From the NCBI GenBank assembly GCA_026413225.1, contig CM048552.1, positions 198,282,553-198,346,552 of the forward strand: a stretch of 64,000 nt of DNA, read 5' to 3'. This DNA comes from Otis tarda (lineage: Eukaryota; Chordata; Aves; Otidiformes; Otididae). A program made the translations under genes and the position numbers. Shown here in pieces: positions 46,561 through 58,310 of the stretch. The notes under the pieces were generated by a model that worked only from the letters and a program-made list of their open reading frames with translations, searched no databases and was not told the DNA's origin. The stretch's first letter is position 1. Every line of letters begins with the position of its first letter.

Positions 46561-49500
46561 TGTTTTGCTGAAATAATTTTATTCCTCCCTTTTCTTACCT
46601 TAACTTGTAGACACACTTTTTTCATTTGCTACCTCCAGTAACTGAGTTATTTTACAGCCTAGACCCTTACTATTGCACTTGGCTCCACTCACTCTTGTAT
46701 TTCATGGGGTCCAACATTCAAACTATTGATTCCTCTTTGTTTCCTGGTCCTTTCTACTAAGAATCATTTGCTGGCACCTCATCCACTCCTATCTGCTAGA
46801 TCCTCCAGTCCCTTATACAAGTAGCCTTCCTCCCCAACTCTTTCTAATAAAGTCAAGGAAGACTGCTTAGTTGGAGATCTAGTCCATTGTCACAGATTAT
46901 AGATAATTTGCGTAATTAAGGAGAAGAGGTCTAAACTTGACATTATTAATTTCATACAATAGGTAAACCAGTGTTCTTTCTAAAGTCTAGCAATGGCCAC
47001 CACTTATGAAGCTCATACTCATCCCAACCTGCATTTGTTCTGAGCAATTAATACCATGCAGGAATTTCCAGATTTATCTAGAAATGTGACAGGAGAAATC
47101 CCCTCAGAGTCCTCATGTTGCTAATACTGATAGAGCCTAGGAAAGCTTCAGTGATCCCTGCTACACTGACTTGAGACTTTTGAAGTGCCTTGAATCCATT
47201 TCAGGGAATTTTTAAACTGTACTTTAAAAAAAATCATCCACATATTCCAGAAGCTGAAGGAAACCCACGATTCATGCTGATATCCCACTGGATCCATAAT
47301 TTTTGCCAAAATCTGGCTCAGATTTTGGAAGGATATCAACAGCTCTTATTCTCAGTGAATGCTGTGCTCAACCCATCTATTCTACGTATTCTGAGACGCG
47401 TGCTCATAACCTCCTTTTCTGCATGCTGTATACCTACATGGTTGAATGCTCCTGGGAAATTCTGTTCCTAATTCACAAAGCACTCTAGTGTTCCTACCGT
47501 GGCAGGCTGTGTGCGTGCACTGCCCTGGGCACAGGAGAAGCTGTTGGTAAAGCTGCCAGACTTTTTCTGTTATAAGAATTGTTTTTCAGTTGCTTATAAA
47601 ATTTACACTTTGCTGTATGTTCCTATGAGGAGAAGGCCTTCGTCTCTTAGGAGAATGAAAAGTATTGTTAGCAAAAGCTGCTTGTGTAGGGAGCCCAAAT
47701 GCTTCTGATGAAGTCTTTATCCTCCCCCTTTTCCTCCTCCTCCAGCAAGTGCTGGATTAAACTGTCTCAGCCTTTGGGCTGTCGCCTGGCTGATGCAAGG
47801 GCTCCGCTGCAGCTCGACTCCATATGAACCCTGGTGATTACAATGCTGTGCACCATGTCGCCCTGAGCCCTGAGAGATGAAGGCAAATGTGTGTAGGCAA
47901 ATTCCCCTTAGGAAGGCTGGCTTGGCCTGATGGCCTTCCCATTAGTGCAGCTGTGGTCCCAGAGCTTGTCCTGTGTGCAAAGTAGCAGATCAGATGGTAG
48001 CTGAGCTGAAAGCTGCACAGGGTCTGCCAACTTTGGGACCTGTAGAGCCTCAAGTTTGCAGAGCAGAAAAGACCAGAGCTGTGGGCCGAGTACCACGTAC
48101 CCATTTGGCCCTGCTACTGGACAGTCAAACCAAGCCAGCTTGGGAGCTACCAGGGGGCTCTGCAGAGCCAATGTGCCAACAGAGTGCCTTTGCACACACA
48201 GTGTATTTGTTTTACTTGCTGAATCAGATTTTCCTTGTTCTCTACCAGTAGATCAACTGCCCACATCTTCACTGGGCATTAATTCACTGAGTTTTTGTGA
48301 GCGCTTCTTCAGCCCACCACACTTGGTCCCTGCGGCTGGGTACAGTGCAGACCTCCTGTCTCCCTAAGTAAGGATGCTGTGAAAGTCTTAAGGGTTTATT
48401 CTTTTACCTTTGAAAAACTTGAGGGACCGGGTTCTGATTTTCTACCTGTGTATCTCCCACCAGCTTCAGGGGAATTAATCTTTGCGTTACATCGATGCAG
48501 GATTCTATCGATCTTATTGGGGGAGTTTAAAACCAGACAAACAGGCCCATCAGTCACTCCAGGACTAAACCTAGTAAGCCTATGGTAAACAAAGCACATA
48601 AGTACATTTGCATACCACATGGTGATTTCAGCAGAAAACAATCTTTTCCAGCCCTCATGTAGATGAAAAAGGCAATTATCGGTGCAATAATACTGTGGCA
48701 GCATTTGCAGAAGCTTTAGCATCCCACTGCTACTTCAGCAGTAGACACAGATCCACAAATCACATTTTGCACCTTTTTGCAGTCACAGAGTCCCTTTCGT
48801 CTGCTTATACCCAAGAGAAAAAGGAAAATACTTTTTTTTTTTTTTTTCCAGTATTGTATATCTGAGGCTTCAGGTTTCCTCCCTCACAGTGTCCCTGAAG
48901 TGCTTGGGATGCTGTAGTGTTCCTGAACTTTCAGAAGGGAAGCAAAGTTCCAAGCAAACCATTTCCAGGCTTTTATTCTTTCTGTTCATCCTCTTTGGCT
49001 TGACATCATCCTGTGTCTTTATTTAGGGATCCTCTCATTCAGGGTTCCCAAAGCATTTTGCAAATATTAGGAGATTCTCAGGGGTCACTACCTTCCCCTG
49101 TCTGACAGCAGATGGAGGGGGAGAGGCAGGGACAGAGCAGAGAGAGGCAGGAGTATGAGGCATGTTCCTGGATGTTCATCTGGCTGCTTTAACAATTCAA
49201 ACCACACTCCTAAAATGTAGCTGTAGAGCTGCACTGTTGGAGGGGATCTCAGAAGCTGAAAAAGCTAAGAAGAAGAAGATGGAGCTCAATGAGATTGTAG
49301 TATGTCCCTGTTCTGGTAGAGGATGGGACATCATGGGAATGCAGGTCTGATATAAACAAGGACATTTCTTCAGTGCCGCCTTCTAGATTTTCCCTGACAT
49401 AGTTCCAGTTCCAGGAAATCTGTACATTCAGGAAGCACAACTTGTAGAGGAAACTCAGCAGGACTGCGGGTAAATCCTCATCCCCAAAAAGGGTGGTGTC

Positions 49501-52293
49501 ATCAGAACAAATGTCCCCTCTTTTGAAGAATTTCAACACACTGAGACCCTCACCTAGGATACCAAAGACAAACCTTGCCGTTGAGGGTCAAGAAAGCAGC
49601 AAGCAGGTCAGATGCCCATTTTCCAGAGCTGTTAGACCCCTGGTTCACTATGCAGGGAAGTGAGAGAAGCACTGGGATGCTGAGATGCTGTTGAAAGAGT
49701 TGGTGCTGGGAGGCAGCCTAACCTTTCTCAAAATAATGACAAAAGACTGTGAGAAATGTTCCTCTTAGATATGGGGGTAATAACTGGCCCATGGGATACG
49801 AAGAAGGGAGTGAAAATAAAGGTCAGATGGGGTGCTGCTGGAGAGGAGTCATGGCAAGGAGGGGGATTCTCAGATTGGTTTGAAGGAGAGAAACTGAGAT
49901 TATTTATGAAACATCAAGAACTTTGAGGAACAGGAGACAAGACAACTAAGTTGTGTTATCTGGAGAAATTCAGAAAAGAAGAGGAAAAGGGGAGCTGAAA
50001 TATAAATGTATGATGGATGTGCGGAAAGCGCTTTCTTTCAGGGGAGTAGGAGCGAAGAAATTTGCTAATACTTTCCTGCTCAGTTAATCTGTTCGTCTTG
50101 TTATTCTCCCTGATAGTAAGATGTTCCAGGTAGATGTGGTTAACCAAATCCCTTAAGAAGAAAGGTTTTAATTTCCTTCCTTTGCTTCTCTTCACCTTTA
50201 TCAGCACTGAGGAAGGGATGGGACCAAACCAAATTCACAGAGCCATTCATCATCAGCCTAGGGGAAGTCAAATCCTCATGCACAGGTTTTCACTGGCAGA
50301 AGGACAAATATGTGCTACATGCCAATGGGAGCCCACTGCCTGGACTTCCTGCATATTAATTCCCCTGCCTGAGATTTTATGTTGCAAATGTGGCATACCC
50401 ATGGTGCAATATGATATCAACATGCCACAGATAGCAATGAGACAATGTCTGAAGGTAGTAAGAGACTACTGGATATCACTCAGTCGGTGCATATAAGAAG
50501 ATCTGAAATGGGCTTGTTCTGCTCCCACAGATATGGATAGGAGTTAATCTGTTTAAATTCCCAGGAAAGTTCATCTGAATTTACTTCTGAATGGAGTAGC
50601 ATAAACCCCTACATGTGGAATTATAGCTGCCTTTGATGGTACAATTTAGTTCACTCCCAAAGGAGCGGTGGATCTAAAGCTCTCATTGAAGACAGGTTGT
50701 CAGCTCCATTTAAGATTAACATAGAACTTCATTTCCTGCTCCTGGAGCTGTGGCACCCAGGGATGGCTGTGCAGAAGGTGGCCTGTCCCATCCCATGCTT
50801 GTTGTTTTCTCTGGTACTTGGGTGAAAGGACAGATTTTGGGTTTGGACATTTTTGCTGATGTGCCATGCTTCTGGTAGGGAAGCTTGAGTTGCAGAAAGA
50901 GTAGGTTTTGGGGAAACTCAAAGGTGTTCCCTGGCAGTCTCGTGTCCAGGGCTTGGTTTAATGTGGGCAAGGACAGAATGCCCTCCAGCTCACATATCTG
51001 GAAGCAGAAATGTGTCCTCTGGTTCAGACATTTAGCACTGAACAGCTGCTGTGGGGCTGTTCTGCCTGTCCCTCTCCAGGTTGAAAAGTCCCAAGCACAT
51101 GGTGAGGCTGGAAGGAGGGGAAGGAAGGCAAAATGTGAAGATTTCTCAGATTTTTGTAGTCATTTTTATAAACATAAATATAATTGGTTTGCTGCCTGGA
51201 AAACTGAGGCATTGATATCCGTTGGAGTATTCATTCATACTGCATTAAATTTAGCACTTGTTTATTTATTTTTTTTTTAAGTAGGTGTTTTATTTGCAGG
51301 AAATGATTTCAGCCACTGAATCAATCTGACCTTTCCCAGTGGGAGTATGCTCCTGCAGCTGTTTGTACTGGGAGGAGCTCCAGCAATGTCATCGATTTTA
51401 CGCTCTCTGAAACAACATTCCACTTGCTCTCCTAGACCAAACACCTGCCCCACTAATGTGAAATCACTTGTGTCTCAGCTTCTTCATTAATCACACAGAT
51501 GTTCTGATATTTTGCATTTCTAATCAAACCTCTACCTGCCATATCAATACCCACTTGATTTATTATGTTTACAGGCCCAATGAATGCTTTGCAGGAATAC
51601 TGACAAACTTTACACTTAAAAAGCAAAATCACATCATCTATATGTAATGAAAAGATAAAATCTAGAGCCTCAGCACTAGAAACAGCCAAAACAGTGACCA
51701 TTTAATTTCACCCAGTTATCTCTGTGCTGAGTCTGATCATTTGTGCTTGACTTACGCAAGCTTCTGAAAGGCATTTGGATGCATCAGGAGATGCAGAACC
51801 AACCATTTTCTTCAGTAGTTTGCTTCAGTAATTTATAACCTCCCTAAAACATACTTGCACCTTACTTCTCATTTAAATTTTTCTAGCCTTGCTTTGAACC
51901 ATCATTTCTTGTTATGCCTTTGTCCCTAATTATAAAGTGAATTAAAGAACACTTTCATTCCTGGTTAATCTTCCTCTTGAGGTCACCTTGAACTTTTCTT
52001 TGCTAAGCTAAACTGATAGTGCTCTTTACATCTCCCGAGGAATTATATTTCCTTCAATCTCCACATTTTTTGTTATTATTTTTTTTCACTCTCAGCAACT
52101 TTTCATTATTTTTTTAATATAAGGATACCACAACTGCACATTGCCCTAGGGCTAGTCTAGCCAATTTTGTACGTAAAGGTAAAAGCCACCTTTTCACCCT
52201 TAATAATTATTTCCTTCTTTATGCTGCCAAGAATTTAATTAACCCTTCCTATCACAAAATGCTGAGCAGTTCGTGCATTCTGACTTCCTAGCA

Positions 52294-52332
52294 TGCTTTC
52301 TAGAATTGCTTTCTAGAATTACTTTCCAGAAC
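52294..52332. repeat. 13-base unit repeated three times
   Basis: TGCTTTCTAGAAT occurs twice exactly (52294-52306, 52307-52319). A third copy with four changes, TACTTTCCAGAAC, follows at 52320-52332. Confidence 0.9.
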
Positions 52333-55114
52333 CTCCAACCACCATCTGGGTGTTAAAACCAGTACTCTTTTGGCCAAAGCAAATATTGCAGATTGTGCAC
52401 AGACATACATGCTACGCATGCCACCTGCACGCATGCCAAGTCTTTGAATTCTTCCAGGTAAACATAAATTTAGGCATGTCAGTCCACAGACAGCATAGGA
52501 ATGGACAGATGCAAGCAATGTGATGACGATCTTGTCCAGACAGAGATAACATGTCTTCTGGGTTTGAAAAAAGCCTAAGGAACTTGTATGGACTCCACCA
52601 TCTGGAAAACTGAGTCCTTGTAAGTTTTGTTGTATTTATGCAGAAAACACACCTGGCTACATTCATGTTTTCACACACGCATGTGAGGAAGAAAGAACAA
52701 TCACTGATGCATGAAAAAGGGTTTATGTAGAAGACTCTGCAGCCTTCCTCATCCTCGGCATGGAGAGTGCCCGAGCTGCTGCGGTACAGGCTAGCCAAGG
52801 GGGAAGCTAAACTTACTCTATGCTTCAGAAAGGAATGAAGGATTTGCTAATCCAAAATCTAATGTTTTAGCCAGGGATTTGGCACTTGCCTGTATGTGGA
52901 GAGACTTGAGGTCCAGCCCCTGCTCTGAGGGCAATACACACATTAGACAGGAAAGGATTAGTTCAGTTGCTATACTGCTTCTTGGAGCGGGACCAGGAAT
53001 CCTAACATGAAGCAAAGAGCTTTGTGAGCAAAAAGCCCCAAACTGATCCCTGGACTATGCTTAGATTAATTTATGACAACAAAGTTTCTGTTCTGTGCAG
53101 TAATCACTTCAATTTAAATGAGTAACAATAAAAAATTAATGAAATGTAGCTTTATCTAGGGTGGAATTATTTACCATAAACTTTGATTAAATTTTCATAA
53201 GGTCCTAACTGATTTTGGCACATACATTTCATTGTCTGTCTACAGGACTTTGTCTAGTAGGCTATTATATGAGCTCTAGAACATTTTTTCTAGTAATATT
53301 TCAATTACATACCATATTATCTTTTCTCCATTATAGTCCTACTTTTCGCCAACAACTGGTTTATCTCCAATCTAGCAGCAGACTCACAAAACTTTGTCTG
53401 TGTGCTGGGTGGTAGTTAATTATGACCTCTAAAAAGAAGGTCAAGAAGTAAATCAAGAAGTAAATTTGCTAGGGCTTTCCACTGATGCAGCTATGTTGGT
53501 GCACTGAATATATACACTCAAAAAAACTACAGGCCTCCTAACTGCTCTGTGCTAGTGATTAGACAAGATTAACATTTCACTGGAGCTATGTCAGCACAAA
53601 TGTGAATGTGGAAAAATTGGGCACAACGATGATACTTTGTGATGAACAAGTTTTCAATCAATGATTCAGAATTATAGCATGTTATCTTCCCTCAGCTAAA
53701 ATTGCAGAGGACTGCAGATAAAATGTTGGCTTTATTTTCCATATTTGACTTGAGATTATGTATTTTTCTGTACTGAAAGCTCAAAATTATCAGTAAAGAA
53801 AAGCCTTATTCACATCACTTTCATATCACACGCTGAAAAGTATAAAAAACAAGTAAATTCCAAGTGACTTTTTTTTTAATCTCCAGCAGTGAGCAAGGGA
53901 CATGGTTTACGTCTTTGCCCATTGCTGCTGTTCCTGGGTGGTGAAGGGGATGAGCAGTGCAGAGAGGAGTGGTTGTGGTTATGAGTGGTCAACAGGCCCG
54001 CCTGTGCCTGGATGTGGAAGGGACGGGTTCAGCGTCAGGTCCCCAGCCTTTCCCCCTATAAACCAATCACATCCCCACCTCTTCCCTCAAAGCTTGGTCT
54101 CAATGGCATTGTGTCCTTAAACTGTCCTGGCTTCTTGTGATCCTTTCTCCAAACAACAAAGCCCTCAGCTGCTGTGGGGTAGAGGACACGAGACAGAAGA
54201 GTCTCCTGCATTCACAGGGAAGATGATATGGCGGCAGTGATGAGGCGACTCTGTGCCGTGTCCAGGGGATCCCTGCCAGGCAGCAGGGTGAAGACATGCG
54301 ACATGGAAAACAGGGGTACTCAGAATAATTATTTTCTCAGACAAAAGAACAAAATTTGCCCACACCTCACAGGTGTGTGGTTAAGCATTATCTGATGATA
54401 TTCTAGTACTGAACAGTGGCTTGTTGCAAACGTCTGGACAGGGATGGGGATGCCCAACCTTTACATTGATCTGTTAAATCCTCTCCTACATCACCTCTCG
54501 TACATCACAGCAAAGGCTACCATTTTGCTGCAAGTAGACACTCCATAAAGTCAGGTAACGAGCTGCTGTTAATGACAGCTATATGCACAAACATTGAAAT
54601 CAGATGCACAAAACAACTAAGACTGCGGTTTCTGCACTTCCCAGAGCACAGGAAATGGGAGTAGCCAATAGCAACAAGAATTTGCTCAGCTGCTTCTGGG
54701 CTTTGCTTTGAGATCCTTACAGCCTTATGGGCTCTTTGGAGATTCCTGGGAACTCTCTGAGTAAGTTGGGGTGTCCCAGCTGCTGCTGCTGGGTAAGGAT
54801 GGCCAGGCAGACTTTTACACCTAGTGAACTCCGCTATTTCGCATCTTAAGGTGCTCTTGTCTCCAGCTGACTGCCAGTGAGGGAGTACCAACCACCCCTT
54901 CACCCATGCTAGAGGCCTAGATAGCTGCTAGGGGCAGTGCACACCGAAGTGAAGCAACTCAAAGATGAAGCAGAAAGGTGCATGGGAAGAGGCTGGAAAC
55001 TCTGCTGAGGGCAGAGTACACGTGCTTAGCAGCGGGTGGTGACACACCACAAGGCATTGTCCCCAATACCAACCAGAGCAGCACAGCAGGACCCTTGTCT
55101 CAGGTGGAGCTCTA

Positions 55115-55425
55115 GAGCACTACACAGGTCTGTCCTGGGACTAGTCCTGTCTAATACCTTTACAAATGCTCTGGAGGAGGTGACAGGAGGCTTGCTCATC
55201 AATTTTCCAGATGACACCAAGCTGGGGAGACTAGTTGTTATGCTCAAGGATAGGGCTGCCATTCAGGTAGACCTAGACTGGCTGGAGGAATGGGCCAACA
55301 GCGGTCTCATGAAATTTGCCAAGGAGAAATCCAAAGTCCTGCACCTGGGATGGAAAGTCCCTTTGCCTCAAGACGAGCAGTCCTGGTGGGCAGCAAATGG
55401 GATATGGGCCAGCAATATGTCCTGA
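55115..55425 (+). pseudogene. CR1 reverse transcriptase fragment with altered FADD motif
   Basis: The frame that is open over 55036-55425 (129 codons) shows VLGLVLSNTFTNALEEVTGG, then the polymerase motif C as INFPDDTKLGRLV, with the usual alanine before the two aspartates replaced by proline (CCA at 55207-55209). It continues with DLDWLEEWANSGLMKFAKEK and then KVLHLG. It stops at 55425. The fragment lacks motif A and the endonuclease. The methionine at 55036 lies before the recognisable element. Confidence 0.82.
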
Positions 55426-55592
55426 CAGCAACAAGAGCCAACAGCTGAATGCACAGGGGTAGAGACAGAGATCAAGGGGAGTTGTTATATCTGTCTACTT
55501 GGCACTTGTTAGACCACAGCTAGATACGTAAACAGTTTTGTACCCCCCAAGTAGAAAAAGGACATTGATGAACTTTACTGAGTTCATGGGAA

Positions 55593-55775
55593 ATGGTGGG
55601 GCTGGAGCACCTGCCCTGTGAGGAGAGGCTTGAGGAACTGAGCTTATTCAAAGTGGAGCAAAGATGGCTTCTGGGCCTAGCAGCAGCCCCCAGTGCCTGT
55701 GGGAAGGTCATTGAGGAGACCAAAATGGGCCCTCCAAAGTGGGGCTGGGCAGGAAGAAAGACACAAAGGACATAA
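55593..55775 (+). pseudogene. CR1 ORF2 C-terminal remnant
   Basis: The 60-codon frame starts at the GLEHLPCEERLEELSLFKVE block, the degraded counterpart of GLEHLSYEDRLRELGLFSLE in the younger copies. It runs out of frame after a KWGWAGRK segment, and the remaining codons continue in another frame (NNFSLDIKRHF at about 55790). Confidence 0.75.
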
Positions 55776-56031
55776 GTTGAAATACAACAATTTCAGCCTG
55801 GATATAAAGAGACACTTTTCTCTTTATATGTCCTCACTTCATGAGGACAATCAGACAGAGGTGAAGGTGCCCCAGTGAAGTTGTGCAGTTTCTGACTTTG
55901 GAGGTTTTCAAGACTGGACTGGATGATGCCCTGAGCAGCCTGGTCTGACCTCAGAGGTGACCTGCTGTGAGCAGGAGGTTAGACCAGAGTCCCCTGAGGT
56001 CCCTCCCCATCTGACTTATTCTGTGATTCTC

Positions 56032-56394
56032 TTAGCAGACAATCCCATCCATGTCTTTGGATAACACTGGCCTACTCTCACTAGCTATGGCCAGCAGTGA
56101 TGACTATTTAACTAATGCAGCTTAAAGGTCATCTCACATAGATATAAAAGAAGAGAGATGAAGCAAATGAGACTCCCAGGTACAGGCAACCATTCATCAT
56201 TACCTTGAACCTGTGGATGTGAAAGAAGAGGGGTGGCGAAAAGCCCGTATATATTGACCTGTGGTGGTGTAACAGCAATAATACTGGATATCAGGTGGAA
56301 AAATTCTCAAGCAGGCTGGTTAAGAACTAGACCAGGCGACCCGGAGAAGCTGTGGAGTCTCCCCCATTGAAGATACTCACAATTTTGCTGTATA
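56032..56394. other. Unique spacer between two CR1 copies
   Basis: 363 bases between a plus-strand and a minus-strand CR1. No frame, repeat or RNA signature seen. Confidence 0.6.
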
Positions 56395-56920
56395 TCATAG
56401 AATCATAGAATGGTTTGGGTTGGAAGGGGCCTTTAAAGGTCATCTAGTCCAATCTCCCTGCAAGGAGCAGGGACATCTCCAACCAGATCAGGTTGCTCAG
56501 AGCCCCATCCAACCTGGCCTTGAATATTTCCAGAGATGGGGCATCCACCACCTCTCTGGGCAACCTGTTCCAGTGTTCCACCACCCTCATAATAATAAAA
56601 AAAAAAATCCTTCTATCTAGTCTGAATCTATCTCCTTCTAGTTTAAAACAATTACCCCTTGTCCTATCACAACAGGTCCTGCTAAAATGCTTGTCCTCGT
56701 CTTTCCTGTAGGCCCCCTTTAGGTACTGGAAGGTTGCTATAAGGTCTCCCCAGAGTCTTCTCTTCTCCAGGCAGAACGACCCCAACTCTCTCAGCCTGTC
56801 TTCATAGGAGAGATGTTCCAGCCCTCTGGTCTTCTTCGTGGCCCTCCTGGGGACTCTTTCCAACAGGTCCATGTCCTGTCCCCCGTGTTGGGGGCTCTAG
56901 AGCTGGATGCAGTGGTCTGA
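56395..56920 (-). mobile_element. CR1 LINE 3' part
   Basis: The plus strand begins ATCATAGAATCATAGAATGG followed by GGGTTGGAAGGGGCC and the AGGTCATCTAGTCC block, that is the CR1 3' end in reverse complement. About 525 bases remain, from inside the C-terminal part of ORF2. It is of the same group as the copies at 18300 and 42771. Confidence 0.95.
56444..56872 (-). pseudogene. CR1 ORF2 C-terminal fragment with A-rich in-frame change
   Basis: The 142-codon frame shows GLEHLSYEDRLRELGSFCLE, CDRTRGNCFK and HWNRLPREVVDAPSLEIFKA as recognisable CR1 blocks. Where the other copies have RKKF.TMRV it reads RRIFFFIIMRV, because an A-rich run on the plus strand (56592-56608) has grown. The frame has survived the change. 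The start methionine is internal to the truncated element. Confidence 0.9.
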
Positions 56921-57254
56921 TTTAACTTTGAAGGTGCATCTAATTTCAAAACCAACCTTGATCTGATGAGTTGCTAGACCAGATGGTGTCCTGAAACCCT
57001 GGACAACGTAAACCACAAGAACAGAAAACTCCTAAGATTGCTTACATCCAGGCAGGAGACGTGGTGCCAGGAGAGCACTGAGGAGATCCAGCTGAAGGCT
57101 GATAAGCATGTAGACATTTTACAAGACCCCTGACAGTCTCTCGACCCTTCTCTACTGGTTCTCCTCTCCTAGAGAGAGCAGTGCTTGACCCTGCCAAGAA
57201 AAGAGATGGAACCCAGGACAAAGCACGTTAACAGTCTCTTCACTCACAAGTCTG

Positions 57255-57296
57255 GTATGTGAAAATGAGGTCTTAGTATGAGAAAATGACGTCTTT
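57255..57296. repeat. 21-base imperfect tandem duplication
   Basis: GTATGTGAAAATGAGGTCTT (57255 on) is followed by GTATGAGAAAATGACGTCTT (57276 on), with a period of 21 bases and three differences over the full unit. Confidence 0.85.
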
Positions 57297-58019
57297 GGAC
57301 ATATCACACAGGGTGAAAACATGGAATTTCCTTAAGAACCGTCCTTTCTGGAGACATTTGATATTATTCATTTTGTCTCCAATGGCAAAGCATCAGTTGA
57401 AGACATGATTCTGTGACACATATCAGACAGGAGAGCCTCACCTAGCTCAGATGTGGCTCAACTTTTCCAGCTGATGTGGCTGAACGTAATGCACAGGAGT
57501 TCAGCAATACATCTTTCTTCCATCTGCCTGCAAAAAGGCGTGAGAACCATGGGATGTCCCTGCTAGCTGTTGCTGGAAAAACGTCGTACAAAAAATTTTA
57601 GAGCATTGCAAGAGAGCAGGTTAAAAAATGCTTGCTGTACATTTTGTGTGGATACAGAGATGTCTGAAATATTATCAAGAGTAACAGAGGCTGCTGTTTC
57701 TGAAGGGAGAACTGATGATAGTCCAGGTCACCTAAGGGAAAGGATATGAGGATGGAGGTGTCGCACGCCCTTTGCAAGCAGTGATTGCTGCAAATTGCAC
57801 CTGCAGCCGCTCTGCCTGCATCAGCTGCTGGAAAGGCTGCAAGCAGCTACAAAATCTTAAGGCCCTTTCACGATGGGACTTATGTGAAACACCTCCTGGC
57901 ACTTGTCTCAGCTGGCTCCAGCTGATACTAAGCAAAGGGAGGCGCTGCTCTCTGTCTCTGTGAGCAGGGAAGGGAAACTGCCGTCCTCAGCCTCTCCACC
58001 ACCGTCAGGTATGTTTTTA

Positions 58020-58310
58020 ACCAGGCAGCTTCAGGAAACAGGTCATGACCATTATCTGGAGCCTTGCTGTGCCTTCACTAATGTCCCAACGGCTTTTGAT
58101 ACAGCCATAAATTATAAATAAAGCCCATAAATAAACAGCCTGTGACAGAAATGAAGCATTTTAACTGATGTGTGAGGCTTTAATTTCTGTTTCTTAAGAT
58201 TATCTGCCTTTGAACATTTGAAATTTTCATCCTAATTGGGCAGGAATATTAACAAATATTGAAAAATATTTCACTTTCATTTTTGGAGTCTAGCCATCGT
58301 AAGTTCCCAT
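58020..58310. other. Possible conserved non-coding element
   Basis: Repeat-free, with an AT-rich core that contains forkhead-like AAATAAACAG, a HOX/CDX-like CATAAATTATAAATAAAG and TTAAGATTATC. There is no coding frame. The call rests on composition and motif density only. Confidence 0.2.

Larger units (their letters stand above)
45632..55114. other. Unique sequence, no confirmed gene
   Basis: These 9.5 kb hold no recognised gene. Frames reach 131 codons (50885-51280, plus) without a family signature. Structures seen are an AT-rich, possibly conserved stretch at 46180-46560, a T16 run at 48832-48847 and a 13-base triple repeat at 52294-52332. A 12-base duplication (TCAAGAAGTAAA) lies near 53440-53466. 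Confidence 0.55.
55115..56031 (+). mobile_element. Old CR1 LINE with reverse-transcriptase remnant
   Basis: A plus-strand element of about 0.9 kb. It enters in the reverse transcriptase (CTGTCCTGGGACTAGTCCTG, the LGPVL-type block) and carries a mutated motif C at 55204 and a C-terminal part near 55600-55700 with the counterpart of EERLEELSLFKVEQR. The 3' untranslated block is GCCCTGAGCAGCCTGGTCTG, followed by a terminal ATTCTGTGATTCT at about 56019-56031. That 3' block matches the old copy at 35582-36855 in reverse complement. The 5' edge is approximate. Confidence 0.88.

Noticed and set aside
56032-56394. Possible LINE-mediated foldback formed by the plus-strand and minus-strand CR1 copies around this spacer
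   Set aside because: The two copies belong to different CR1 subfamilies with different 3' blocks, so they are unlikely to pair well.
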